DNA from: Casuarina equisetifolia
Taxonomy: Eukaryota; Streptophyta; Magnoliopsida; Fagales; Casuarinaceae
DNA: 64,000 bases
NCBI GenBank assembly: GCA_028551475.1
Contig: CM052355.1
Span: 29,725,580 to 29,789,579 of the forward strand
Direction of reading: 5' to 3'
Below, piece after piece: positions 44,027 to 56,834 of the stretch. Numbering within the stretch: the first letter of the stretch is position 1; every line of letters begins with the position of its first letter. A program made the position numbers and the translations under genes. Under the pieces are notes generated by a model. The model did no database searches. It was given only the letters and a program-made list of their open reading frames with translations, and was not told where the DNA came from.

Positions 44027-46787
44027 ATGGGCTCACCGCTTTCTATCATTGTGATCTTGCCCTTGCTTTTCTTGATTTCACAATTGCATCTTGTACTCAC
44101 TCACCCTTCTCCTCTCACTCAACCCCTATGCCATGATGATGAGAAGTTGGCCTTATTGCAATTCAAGGAAAGCTTTATCCTAAACAAGAGTGCCTCTTAT
44201 GGTGATCCTTCGGCTTATCCAAAGGTTGCATCATGGAAACTAGAAAGAAACAAAAGTGACTGCTGCCGTTGGGATGGGGTGGAGTGTGATGACCACACGG
44301 GTCATGTAATTAGCCTTGACCTTAGCAGCAGCCTTCTCTATGGTTCCTTTAACTCTAGTAGTAGCCTTTTTCGCCTTGTTCACCTCCAAGTGCTTAACCT
44401 TTTCAACAATGACTTCAACTATTCCCAGATCCCATCCCAGGTACGTAATCTTTTTGGACTAAAAGAGCTTAATCTCTCTTGGTCTAACTTTTCTGGTGCA
44501 ATTCCATTAGAAATTTCACAATTATCATACTTGTCATCCCTTGATCTATCTGGAAATCAGCATGTTTTTTGCCCTGGAAATCTTAGCCTAAGACAACTCA
44601 TTGGAAATCTAACTTACTTAGAAAAGTTGGATTTGAGTTGGGTTAGCATCAACTCCATGATGCCTGACATTTTAACAAATTTGACTTCCTTAATGTCTCT
44701 TACTCTCAAATCATGTGGTTTGTCTGGTGAGCTACCACCTTCATTGGGTAATCTCACAAAGCTCACTCACCTTGCCTTTCCATATAATGCCTTTAGTGGT
44801 AATATCCCATTGTCACTTGGAAACCTCACAAAACTCACTTACCTTGACCTTTCAAATAATGGCTTTGTGGGTAATATCCCGTTTTCACTTGGAAACCTTA
44901 AGCAACTCTCTAATTGCCATATTGCCAACAATCAATTAAGTGGTGAAGTGCATTTTGGGCTTATGAATGAGACTAGATTGACTTCCCTTGTCCTAAATGG
45001 CAATCAACTAACTGGTCCAATTATCTTGGGACCTTGCAACCAGTTGCGTTTCTTGGACTTAGCGGCCAATTTGCTTCTTGGCCAAATTCCAAACTTAATC
45101 TTCAAGCTTAAGAATCTTGAATTTCTTGATTTTACTAATAACCATCTTAATGGCACTGTGGAGTTCGTCCACTTTTTTAAGCTTAAACACTTGGTATCCT
45201 TGCATCTTTCTGGCAATAAATTATCTCTACTTACTAAAGTACCCACTTCCAATGCAACTCTTAGACAATTTGAAGCATTAGGACTTGATACGTGCAACTT
45301 AAGTGAGTTTCCAGATTTCCTTAGAAACCAAGATAAGTTGAAGTACTTAGGGTTGGCTGGCAACAACATCCATGGTCAAGTCCCAAATTGGATATGGAAC
45401 GTAAGCAAAGAAAGCCTACAACTTTTTGATCTTTCCTATAACTTTCTCGCTGGCTTTGGTCGCCAACAACCAACTTTTCTCCCGTGGATTAGTCTACGTG
45501 TACTTCATCTTGGTTTCAATTTGCTTCAAGGATCACTTCCCATTCCAACATTCTCCATTTTGGTTTTTATTGCCACAAGGAACTCCTTGATTGGAAATGT
45601 ACCAGACACCTATTGTAATTTAAGTTCTCTTCAAGTCCTTGATTTGTCTTATAATAACTTAAGTGGGCCACTTCCTACATGTTTAGGCAATTCTATTTCT
45701 TCTTTATCAATACTTAATTTGCAAAGGAACAAATTTCAAGGAAGCATTCCAGAAACATGGACAAGTGGAACTAGTTTGAAGATGGCCATTTTCAATCAAA
45801 ATGAATTCCAAGGGCCTTTACCAAGATCATTGGCCAACAATTTGATGCTAAGGTTCCTTGATTTTAGTAATAACCAATTCATTGATACGTTTTCCTTATT
45901 GGTTGGGCCATCAACCCAATTTAGAGGCTTTGAGTTTGCGGTCAAACAATTTTTATGGTCTAATAGGGACTCTTGAAACTTATTTTAAGTTTCCAAACTT
46001 AAGCATCCTTGATATCTCTCACAATGATTTTACAGGAAGGTTGCCATCTACAATTTTTGAAAATTGGAAGGCTAAGAACTTTAAGAAAATGCATAACTTA
46101 ACATACATGAGTGAAGTCCCAGAAATCCCAATAGATGTAGGATCTAATTTTTCTTATTCATTTCAAGGTTACAATTTCTCTATGCTACTAACAAACAAAG
46201 GCATAAATATTTTATATGAGAGAGTACAAGAAGGATTCTTTGCCATTGATTTCTCAAGCAACAAATTTATTGGTCAAATTCCAGAATCTATTGGAAATTT
46301 AAAAGAATGTCATTTGCTTAACTTTTCTAATAATGGTCTTATTGGGCAGATCCCAATATCCTTGGCAAAACTTTCAAGGTTGGAAACATTAGACCTTTCT
46401 CAAAATCAGTTGGTAGGAGAGATTCCACAACAGTTAATAGAACTTACTTTCTTAGAATCTTTTAATGTTTCTTATAACAATCTCTCTGGCCCTATACCAC
46501 AAGGGAAACAATTCAATACTTTTGGAAATGAATCGTTTCAAGGAAATCCAGGGTTGTGCAACACACCATTGACAAAGAAATGTGTGAATCCTATTAAGTT
46601 CCCTCTTTTGTCTCCAATCTCAAAGGAATCAAAAGAAAGTCAAGACTTGGGTTGGAAACCAGTGGTGATCGGATATGGAATTGGATTAATTTTTGGAGGG
46701 ATAATTGGACACATTTTGTTTGTAAGGAAACAAGATTGGTTGATAAGGACCTTTAGAATAAGGAAAGTAGGTAGGAGAGGGCATTGA
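44027..46787 (+). pseudogene. LRR receptor-like protein (Cf type), intact except for a one-base frameshift
   Basis: A predicted plasma-membrane RLP of the Cf-9/RLP immune class, which signals through partner kinases. From ATG 44027: signal peptide (residues 1-25), LRR cap with CC at 79-80 and WDGVEC at 82-87, about 25 extracellular LRRs, island with LLTNKGINILYERVQEGFF, last LRRs (AIDFSSNKFIGQIPESIG), LCNTPL cap, acidic linker, membrane span (VVIGYGIGLIFGGIIGHILF) and a short basic tail ending in RRGH at the stop 46785-46787. The frame breaks at the T run 45890-45893: four T where the sister gene at 10971 has three. Upstream the frame ends at 45976 (649 codons); downstream a clean frame of about 300 codons reaches the tail. 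With three T the gene would be one frame of about 919 codons. It has no other defect, so this is either a very recent mutation or a sequence error. Confidence 0.88.
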
Positions 46788-47369
46788 TCATGAAGAAAAT
46801 GGTTTTGCCAAGATATTCCGCTCATGCTTAGCAATCTTCATAATTGATAAATTACGTTATGGTAACTATAGGCCCCCTTAGGGTTAAGTGTATGTGCTGC
46901 CCAATTTATTTCAAGTTTTTTTTTTTTGTGAGATAGTTTAATATGTAAGTGTTTTGTCATTTCTTAAAGGTTAAGCTTATACCTTACCCTTTGTACTTAA
47001 TTGAGGTATGTTTATTATATTTAGTATTATGGTTATTAATAAAATTTGTTAACATATTGTTCTTATTTATTTTATTTTATTTTTTTGAAGAAATGGATAT
47101 GTATGGTATATTTATTACTCCATTTACTCTTTTTCTTTTTCTTTTTGTTTTCATGATGTGTGGCTTTTTTTTTTCTTTTTTCTTTTTCCTTAACTAAATA
47201 TGGTATTGTTAAGATATGCTATGTCAAATGCAAGGTGAAATATATATAAATAATAGAATAAAAAAGTAGAATTAACAAGTATAGTTAGTGATTTACATAC
47301 ACATATCTAATAACCATTAAAGTGGCACCAACCATTTGTTTAAATTTGGCATAGGGCAAGAAGCAATCC
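46788..47369 (+). other. 3' flank of the RLP gene
   Basis: AT-rich, with T-rich stretches (46918-46928, 47075-47190). 47270-47330 resembles 9050-9110 and 15040-15080, so it is part of the conserved RLP downstream DNA. No gene. Confidence 0.5.
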
Positions 47370-47515
47370 AACAAAGGTTGGAAATTTGATTTCCTATGAA
47401 CCTAGTTGGCAACAAAGCATGCATCTTCAAATTTAGGCCCTGATGATTCACTTTATTTAGATACTTATAAAGATATCCTTGTTCTTTTAAATGTAGCAAA
47501 TCAAGCTCTTAGATA
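47370..47515 (+). pseudogene. F-box C-terminal tail fragment downstream of the RLP
   Basis: Similar to 20790-20930 and to the C-terminal tails at 415-465 and 51640-51745 (YEPSWQ-, LHLQI- and LVLLNVA-like readings). Second case of an F-box tail right after an RLP 3' end. Confidence 0.6.
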
Positions 47516-50500
47516 ATAGGTACTTAGTCTAGTGTTGTATATACTTTTTTTTTTGGATGAATATGTGAGTTTATGCATTAAAAAATAAGATACTATAAAA
47601 GTTTAAGGACATATTCCAACATTATGATTTATCTAAGAGAAAATTAAATTTGAAATCCTCAAATTACGACAAAATAAAATATTCATGTAAGAGAGTTTAA
47701 TGGTTCCTAAATAGATATTGTATATACTTTGTACTTATGATTACTCCATTTTTTCTTTAGTGTTATGCTTTAATTTCCTTCTAGTTTGTGCATTATGTTT
47801 TTTGATTGAATGAATTATTGTAGATGCCTCTTGGTTTTTAATTAAGATAGTTTGACTCGATCTATCTTAACTCTTCTACTTTTATAAATGTTTAGGAAGT
47901 TTGAGTGATTGATGATTGCTAAAATACTTTTGTTCTCTTGGAGTGTTAGCTTGTAATAAGGAAATGACCAATACTAAAAAGACTAAATTGCATAGCAATT
48001 GGATGGAAGATTAATGTGATAAATTGCACTTAGAATATATCGTCCATGCCTATCCACTAACGCAAAAGGAGTTCCACTAGAATCTAAATATTTATTTAAT
48101 TTCACTGTTTCTTTCTTATGGTTGATATTGCTTATTGTTGCGTTTTAGGAAATAGGCTAATTTGGAGGGAAAAATTAAGCAAGGGGTAGAAGTGGGTTCT
48201 CCTTTAGTTTTTGGTCCTATGTGAAATGGATGAAGATGAAGGCAAAAAAAGCTTGTCTTAGCAATGAGGAAGTTTAATACAAATTTTGTAGTATGTTCTA
48301 TGCTTGGTTTGATGTTTTGATTCTTAAGGATCATCTTGTATTTATGTGGGCACGCACTTGCTTCTATATGTCTATTATAGTGTATTTCATAAGGGCAAAT
48401 ATCAATCTAAATTTTGGTAAACATGCTTGATGATTATCTTTGTGCCTTCATCATAGAGAGTATCAACTAAATGTTTATAAATCTACTCCAAATAAATCAT
48501 CTCATGTAATGAGAGGTTTCTTAACCACACTTTATAGTACAATGGTCTTTAGCTGTCAGTCCTTTCCTTTGATTATGTTTTGCTCACAATGTTATGAAGA
48601 GTTACTAAATTATAAGGCTTTGGCTATCATGCTGCAAGTGCAGCAACATCTTTCGCATGCCCTTTCTTCACGAACTCTGATTTGGTTTTGGTTCCATGTT
48701 TTCTTGGGTTTGAGAGGGATGGATTTTGATGAGTTCTGCTGATTCAGCTGAGCATAAATTGCATAGGGAAAAGTTTTGATAGTGAGTCTTTTTTATCTTG
48801 GTCATAAAACTAACTTTGGTCGTTTTTACTGTGCTATTATCTATAGCTCAAATTTCTGGTTGGGAATTCAAGAACACTAATCTGTTTTCCCCAAGTAGAT
48901 AGAGAAAGATATATTTTAATTATCTTTCCAAAATTACCTCATTGTTTAGAGTCAAAAGATTATTTGACTTAGAGTGTTTGCCTTCCTGTTTCCCTTCATG
49001 AGGCCTTATTTTTCTTTGCAAAAAAAAAGGGCACTCTCTAGTACATTCATAGGTCTTTCTCTTGAAAAAAGAGAGAGATTAAATGATCTTATCTTGGTTT
49101 ATAGAAAATGGAACTATATTGTCGTTATGTACAAGACTACCTAGTGAAAACTAACTAATTTACAAATTTTAAACAATGAAGGCTATGATTTTTGGAATCC
49201 TTCAGTTTGAAAAGCCATATACCTTTCCAAATTAAACAATTTTTTTTTTAAATAAAAAATGGCGATGCCACTTGTTACTTACCTTCGCTTATTATTGGGC
49301 TATTGTCTTGGGTTGGGTTGACTTCGATACATGCTGCCTTTTTTTTTCTCCTCCTTTTTGCTCCCAGCGTCAATCGGTCAATGGTTTGGATAGTAGTAAT
49401 TGTTCATCTAAAAGTTCTTTGAATGACTTTTGGTTGCTCAATATTTGTGTTCTATTAGGCTTGTTCATCCACAATGGAGAATGACAAAAGTCAAAACGTT
49501 TAACTGGGTTGGAACCGAAAGGAACATCAATATCATAAGATCATGCCCAGATTATGTCGCGTGAATCTATCTTCTAATCAAAAAGTCCATGGGAACAGTA
49601 CCACGTACTACTGTGTTTTTGACTTCCTTCGATTTATCGACGCTTCTTATTGTTCATTTTGTATAGTTAAAGTTGGAGGTGCAAAATGAAATAGCTAATG
49701 GGAGTAGGTGCACAAGCATATAAGAGCTTTAGAATTTACCAAGTGCAATATTTGAGCTTAGATGATGATATTTTGTAATCGAACAATCTTGTAAATTTTT
49801 TATGAGTGATATATAATTTGACCTTTCATAAAAAAAAAAAAAAAGAGTATCTTGGATTTTTACTTGTGTGAATGCATGCTTGTTGAACCCATTATATGCT
49901 TGTGCACCTGCTTTTATAACTGTTTCAAGGCTCTGGACATGTTCGGCCTGAATGCATTTGTATGTTGGTACCTAATTGGAACGGAGTATGAAGCTGGGAT
50001 AGTTTGATATGCTCTTTTTTAAGGAAAATCATTTCATGTGGTGAAATTGACATTCATTAGTTGCTCCAAGATCCTCCCAATGTTACTCTTTACTCTTCTA
50101 CTTTTTTGGTACTTCAAAGGATGGAGTTGGTTGGTATGTCCCTCTTCTGCATTTTGTGAAAACCAGAAACAGAGCATGGGAAGAAGAATTTTGTTAAAAA
50201 TGTTTAAAATTGAAGTGGAACTTTCGTTGTTTTCTACATTTTACATCACCACAATATTTTCCGATTCCGTATCATGAGAAAAGGCCACAGTGTGAAAATC
50301 ATAAGTTTGAAAAAGTACATGCCAAATATTTCAGATACATTTTATTAATTAGTTTAAAAGTAATGGATTAAGAGCACTTAACTTGGACAAGTAGGCTGAG
50401 AATTATGGACTCTGAGAAATGCGGATTTACTCTTAATTTGAGCTTTTCAAATCTTTCACTTTTTTGTTCTGACTAATTATTTCCTTAAGCAAACCTGCCA

Positions 50501-51050
50501 TACGTAGTTTCCTTTGGATGAGATTACCTTCTTTGTAGTAACGGTTGAGCATTTTAGTAACATGTCTCATATTGAGTAGAGAATCATATGCTAAGTACCT
50601 GAAATAATGGTACAGAAGCTTCATTGAAGTTCATTAAAGATGTTCAGGACAGCATATGTCACAACATTTTCGAAACCCAACCATTTGTTCTTTTTTGCTA
50701 CACCAAAGCTGAACTTTGAGAGGAGATTTGCTGTTCAGACAAAAGCCTCTAAATCGGTAAACCCCCCAGTTTGATTTGCCAGATTAATAACTCTGCTTGT
50801 TTTTGGTCCTCCAAACAAAATTCACAGCTCCAGCGGAAAAACTGAGCTAGAATAAAGATATTAATATAAAAGACCCAAAAGTCATTTGGTTGAACAATCC
50901 TAATAGAGTAATAAAGAAGAATTATAAAAGAGATTAATATTATACTTACATCTTTCTTCAAAATCAATCAGTAATAATAAAGGCAAATATTAACACATCA
51001 ATTTTATATGTCAATAATATAGTTACTAGTATTAACATTATTCACAAAAG
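47516..51050 (+). repeat. F-box 3' flank duplicons, no gene
   Basis: 48420-48520 resembles 16690-16800. 49270-50290 matches 23290-24110. 50340-50900 resembles 28080-28480. 50990-51050 is the 5' flank of the next F-box copy. The open frame at 48440-48742 has no recognisable domain and I do not support it. An A-rich run lies at 49828-49845. Confidence 0.55.
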
Positions 51051-51059
51051 ATGGTCTTT

Positions 51060-51781
51060 TCTTATTATTTTTTTTTTCGAGTAAGTCACCCAATGCTTTT
51101 TGCAATTTTATGTTGCGGGACAGTTTGGCTTTCTCCTTTCCTCTGGAGCTCGTTCCTTTGCTTCAAAGCTGCCAGTGAAGACGGTGGCTGGCTTCCTTCC
51201 GAACGAGGTAATCTTCGAGATCCTTTCACGACTACCGGTGAAGTCTGTGATTAGATTCAGGTGTGTTTCCAAGATGTGGTACTCTCTTATCTCCAGCCCC
51301 CACTTCATCGCCACCCACCTCACTCGTTCTCTTTCCAACCCTTAACACTCGCCTTCTCTTCTCTTCCACCATTTTGACTCCGGCCTTCAGAAAGCGCTTT
51401 TCACACCACTCTTTTGATGATCCGTTCCCTCACCCATTTCACTAAACATCTGGATTTAAGCAACCCTGCCATACATATCCTCTTGCTTTCCCTTGATCGA
51501 GAAATAGAAGTCCAACGGGGCCTTTCGCATACCCATGGGATATCACTGACGTCGGTGGAGGACTGGGAAGGGTGACAGGCTTTGGATACAATGGTGAAGT
51601 TCTAGCGACCAAGGATGGAAGGATGGTTTCTTACGAACCTGGTAGCCAACGAAGAAAGGATCTCCACATTTTGGCCCCAGCAGATTCATTTTATTTGGAT
51701 ACTTATGTGGAGAGCCTTGTTCTACTTAATGTAGCTAATCAAATTCGAGAACGGGACGAAACTGAGTGTGATACTAATTAA
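51060..51781 (+). pseudogene. F-box/FBA pseudogene, copy 6 (start codon lost, middle deleted)
   Basis: A good F-box ([45 protein letters not shown]) is present, but the canonical ATG is GTG at the TVAG position near 51180. The frame stops at 51343-51345 and shifts. A middle segment runs to the YPWD region near 51540 and then jumps to the C-terminus (GFGYNGEVLATKDGRMVSYE, LHILAPADSFYLDTYVES, LVLLNVAN). About 0.65 kb of FBA coding DNA is missing. It is the sister of copy 1 (118-605), which has a larger deletion. Confidence 0.82.
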
Positions 51782-53640
51782 GTTCATAGAATGGCAAGTA
51801 AGGGCGATATGCTTGAGACTAGTTTTACATTAAAGATGCTTGTAAGTATGCTTAGTATGATGTTGCAGATGTTATACTGAAAGTAGAATTATTTTTCTGT
51901 GTTGCCACTTGTTACCTACTTCAGTTTGATTTTGGTTCTAAAATTGGATTGGAGAAATTTGATTCTGCTGCTGGTTTATTCTTTCAGCATTCGTCCATCT
52001 ATGTTTTTGATAGTAGGTCATTATTCTACCTAAAAGGTATCGAGAATGTTGAAATGATTGTTGGTTGCTCACCATTATTTTTTTCATGGGCTGTTTCATC
52101 TGAAATGCGGAATGACAGAAATCAAAATGTTTAATTGTTTTGGAAGTGGAAGGAAAATTAATATGGCAAGATCATGCCCAAGTTCTGTCATGTAGGTCTA
52201 TACTCTGACCAAAAATTCCACCAGATGTACTTAAATGTTGCTCAACTTGCTGCAAATATTGATGCACCTGCTGTCTAAGGAGCGTAGTAAAGTTGGAGGG
52301 GCACAATGAAATAGCTTATGCAGGTAGGGGGGGCTTTTTGTGTTGTCTTTGGGGAATGGCATGAAGGTGAGGCCAAGATTGTTGCAGGACTTGGAAGGTT
52401 CGCTCTGTTTTTTCAGAGTGTTTTATGGTTGTTTTCATATGCTTGAGTGTTCCCTTACATTTTTATAGTGTGAGCTTGTTTTATTCACCCTAAATTCAAG
52501 CCATGTTTATTGCCCTGGTGCCTGACAAAAACAAAGTATGAAGTTACCATGAGGTGATGTGCTCTCTTTTACAAAAAATCATCTCATTTGGTGGAAGATT
52601 GTTGCATAAATGTATATGAAAGTTACATTCATTAGTTGCTCTAGGGTCCTGATGTTACTGTTTTACTTTTGATGGTACATGAAAAAATGGAGTACTTCGG
52701 TATGTTTCTCTTTTAACTAATCTGAAAATCAGAAATAGAGCAGGGGAACGAAGCTCCTTGTATTCTGCATTTGACATTTTAGCCATATTTGTTTTCTTAT
52801 GCTCCGAGACTTGGATTTTCTTTTGTTTGGACGGGTGGGTTGGGCCGGTGTGGGTTTAAGGTTGAAGTGCCTAATAATGCCTTACTATTATGAGACATTA
52901 ATTTTTGAGAAGGTAAAGAGTTAAAGGTTGAAGTATCTAATAAGGATAGTTGTCTGCTCTGATGGTACTGGAATTTATTTCTCCTGTAAGAAATCACAAC
53001 ATATTTTTGCATCAGCAAAAGCAGTGATCCTATGGTTATTGAACTTTGAAATCATTTGAAGTCTTATTCTCCCGTTTAAACTTGGTATGCGTTATATGAA
53101 TTGGTGCTCTTGTTTGCTTTTGACCTTTAGTGGTTGTTAGGGACATGCAGGGTTAAGAAATGTCAGCATCCTTTTAATTAGTAGCAGATGTGTTTATCAT
53201 TACTGGAAATTCCGAGAATTGTGGATGCACCTTGTTCATTTTGTAACAATCAGTTTGAGAACAACGTGATTTTGCATTCGGGAGGGAAGGGGAATGAATT
53301 GTGGATGTATTATATGACATCCTTGGAACTATTTTATTACTATAGGGGTTTATTCTTGCTGTTGAGATGAAAGCTTTCTATGCAATGCGCCATCGTTTTT
53401 CTCTTGCTGTATAGAATAGTGTTTTGATCTATCTCATTGCTAAACTCAGAGAAAATGAGAAAATATTATGAGATATGCAAGAAAGTGAGAAATTTTTTGA
53501 ATTGTTTTATTATAATGGGTGGATTTTATTTAATTATACTCTTTGTTGGGATAATGTCTCTGTGTTGTGCCATAGCTTTCCTCGTTGTATATGATATCAT
53601 TTTGATTTGGGTGTCAATTATACATTAAAAAAAATAGAGA
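51782..53640 (+). repeat. F-box 3' flank duplicon, copy matching 606-2300
   Basis: Collinear with 606-2300 over nearly its whole length, with small insertions and deletions. With the F-box copies in front, this makes a segmental duplication of about 2.3-2.6 kb. No coding frame. Confidence 0.7.
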
Positions 53641-53679
53641 AAATATGAATCATAAACATTAGGTTAATATGAATCAAAT

Positions 53680-54439
53680 CTATCTTATCTTTGGCAAAAG
53701 ACGATTTGCTCGTGTTATGGCCTTTTGAATGTCCCTTCACTCACTACAATGCAACAAGGAATTGGTCTTCCAATGGATTTTTGAAGCGTTAAATATGTGG
53801 CCATGTGAAACTTTTTTAAAAATATCTTGGCCCTACACTAAATTCTCTTCATCTACTTTATCATCAAATGTGTCTTTGTACAAGATTACATTACTTTAAT
53901 CGGTGTACGGCAACGGCAAAAGATGATTCGCGTTCATCTTACTCAATGTGAATGCTTCTAAACCTACCAACACATCTAAGACAGGTGAGAGGTTCAGTAA
54001 TTGATGGCCGTCTTCGTCTGACCTGCTTTCACTGTTGTCCTATGAATGCCACTCAACTTTGAGAAAAGATGTTGGCCTCCAATTAAAGAAGATGAGAAGA
54101 GCGTCTTCATCGTACTTTTTGATTTAACTTCGAATCTTCGATTGTGGGAATAATCGGATTGACTGGGAAACAAAAGCAAGCCAATCTACAAATAAAAGAC
54201 TGTAAACATCCACCGTAGAAGACTTTTTAAGACAAATATCGACTCAGAAGGTGAATGCTATTATCAGAGGAATTGGAGACATAACTTTAAAAGGTTGAGC
54301 GAAGTTTCTTTGACCCCGTTGCGACAGCATGAGTCTATTCTGGGGTATGTTTCTTTCATTTTTCCTCTCTTTCTACCTAAAAGAATTGAATCATGCCCGT
54401 TTGTTTCATTTCTTTCTAAAAGATGATGTCCACTTCCAT
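53680..54439 (+). repeat. RLP upstream copy
   Basis: Matches 42180-42610 and 42860-43330 (GATTTGC landmark near 53702, AAAAGACTG near 54192, then the stretch near 54290-54340 like 43250-43320). No gene. Confidence 0.6.
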
Positions 54440-54745
54440 TAAATAACATTTTTCATGGGAGAGGTCCCATCTTCACTTGAGAATTTAAACAAACTATTTA
54501 TTATGGATCTTGGTCAAAATCAATTGAGAGATCCAATTCTTTTTGACTTTGTAAACTTGATTCAACTGAGAGTCCTTTATCTAGATTTCAATCGTTTATT
54601 CAATGAAACTTAAATCATTTTCCCAATGAAATGCCTAATGAGATTTCTAACCTCCCAAAGTTAAGGTTCTTGTGTCCTAGGTTCAACAAGTTTATAAGTT
54701 GTAATCCAAATTCAATCTTTAACCTCAAGAATCCTTAAGATATTG
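54440..54745 (+). pseudogene. RLP LRR-domain remnant
   Basis: Reads LRRs over 54470-54620 in one frame (PSSLENLNKLFIMDLGQNQL, LIQLRVLYLDFNRLFNET), then stops. Further LRR scraps follow (EISNLPKLRF, then FNKFIS). It joins RLP upstream DNA on both sides, so it is a recombination product. Related to 26980-27330. Confidence 0.7.
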
Positions 54746-56829
54746 ATCTCCACTCTCTACTGTAGAACAAGCAATTGGTCTCCCGGTTGGTCTTTGAAAC
54801 TTCGGTAAAAGGGCATGGCCCTCCACTCGCTTTTCTTTATCCACTTTCGGGTTATTAAATGTCTTTCTACAAGGGAAATTCCATCACTTTAATCAGTTTT
54901 CGTCATTGTTAAAAGATGATTGCTCGCATCATAGTCGCATCATAGTCGCATCATAGTTGCATCATAGTCGATGTGAACACTACTAGAGCGACTAAAGGTG
55001 ACTGGTTCAGATATTGGTGATCGTCGTCGTCAAATGACTTGCTTTCGCTATTGTTTTGTAAACAGCCACTGTAGGAAAATTCATTTAAGACATATTTGTA
55101 TTAGTTGAATAAAGTTACTTTGACAATTAAGTTCACAGATTTAGAAAATAAATTATTTAAAATCTAGGAAAATATCAACAATTTAGAAAAAAAAATGTAG
55201 TTACCTGAGAAGACAAATTTAGGTTAGTCAGGTACTTAGGTAGTTATCCTGAACTTATTTAATCATGTTTGAAATTAATTTTACTAAGCGTTAAGACAAG
55301 CGCTTGGATACCATCATTTGAAGATATGTACAAATTACATTCTTTCATTTTATTTTTTCATTTCCCTTTGGAATTTTGAGGTGGTTCGTCCCAACCCAAT
55401 GGGTTGGGAGAGAATATAATTCAAAGGTTGCAACTGCTATTAAAATTCTAAATCAGGTTGGCTAAGAAGTTGGAAAATTATATAAAATGTTTAACAAATC
55501 TGTCCGATCAACCTTCCTACTTTATCCGGAAATTAAGGTGAAATGGAAAAAATAAAAAGTCACCTCTCTCACACACACAAATAGTATTGAAAGGATTTTT
55601 CCTTTCCTATTTCTTTTGCATTACCGGGTTATAATGTCACGTGAAGTACATAGGAATACATGTCTAATAACTACCAATGATGTAAAGATAAAATTTGAAT
55701 GAATAACTCGATCTTAGAGATGTCTCGGTAGCTAAGAGGAACAAAATACGAAGTTACAAGGATTTTTCGGGCTCTTTTTTAAGGAAATCGTCTCATTTGC
55801 TGAAATATGATTGCATGATTGGATGTCAAAGTTACATGGATTAGTTAGTCTAGGATCCTCCGGATGTTACACTTTTAGTTTTGGTTGTACATTGAAAAAT
55901 GGAATCCTGTAGTACGTTTCTCTTTTACATGTTCTGCAAGTCAGAAACAGATCGTGGGAAGGGAAGCTTTATGTTACAGATCTGGGCTTCTGTGTTTAGC
56001 CTGAAATTAGTTAAGTCAGGTCATCATTAGGACTTTTTCCTTTAAAAGGATATGATCTTCGTGAGGAACAGTAATTTTGATTGTTGGTTTTGACTTTAGA
56101 ATATAATTTGGTTTGAGTGTTCTCATATGAGCCTTACTCTTTTCTTCATAAAAGAATCTTTCACCATTCTTCACAAACGATACCCCCGTTAAAATCCTAA
56201 ATAGGACAGCAACTATGTAGGACTTTTTTTAGTCGTATTCATTCTTTTATTCTTTGCTATATCTTTCTTTAATTTTATAGCAGGATTAATCGTATTGTTC
56301 TGACAATTTATGACCTTGACTAGCATGGGTTTCACATTAGAGCCTACCCGAAGTCGTCTTGATCTACCATTGACGACTGTGTGCGATGACATGAGCAATT
56401 TTTGGGGCATCTGTGTTTGGTTTTTCCTCTCTTTCTACCTTAAAGTGTTGAATCCTGCGATTTTGCAGGAATCTCTAATTCCTTTCCAAATGATGATGGT
56501 CACTTGACTGTTTGCATAAAAAGTCCTACACCATTAACTGGAAAAATATTGGCGTGTTTGATTTAATCAACAACCAAGGTCGAAGACCAAGGTCGACAAG
56601 GCAGCACAATAAAAGCTGCATACACTATCCACCCGAAAGGAGCAATTGAAAAACTGGAAGGTCGAGAAGGCACGCACCATCAGCACTTTTCATGATGATT
56701 CGTTATTAGTCATGATTTATAATATTAATTGAATAAACCTTTTTTTACATATAAGGGGCATTAAGTGACAAATTTTTTCTGTCAAATTCATTCTTATGTT
56801 GTTTGTTAGAGATTTCAATAATCTTATGG
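54746..56829 (+). repeat. RLP upstream copies with an 11-bp minisatellite
   Basis: 54750-55080 resembles 42180-42420. 55080-55540 resembles 42600-42790 and 9600-9970. 56290-56700 resembles 10520-10620 and 10100-10330. 54924-54967 holds four 11-bp units (TCGCATCATAG, the last TTGCATCATAG) where other copies have one. 55720-56050 is F-box 3' flank. No gene. Confidence 0.6.
54924..54967 (+). repeat. 11-bp minisatellite, four units
   Basis: 54924-54934, 54935-54945, 54946-54956 and 54957-54967; only the last unit differs, by one base. Confidence 0.9.
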
Positions 56830-56834
56830 TTATG

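Noticed and set aside
45858..46787. Separate downstream LRR gene
   Set aside because: It is the 3' part of the RLP at 44027 after a one-base shift; it has no promoter or signal peptide of its own.
48440..48742. 100-codon plus-strand frame
   Set aside because: No domain, sits in F-box 3' flank DNA that is non-coding in sister copies.
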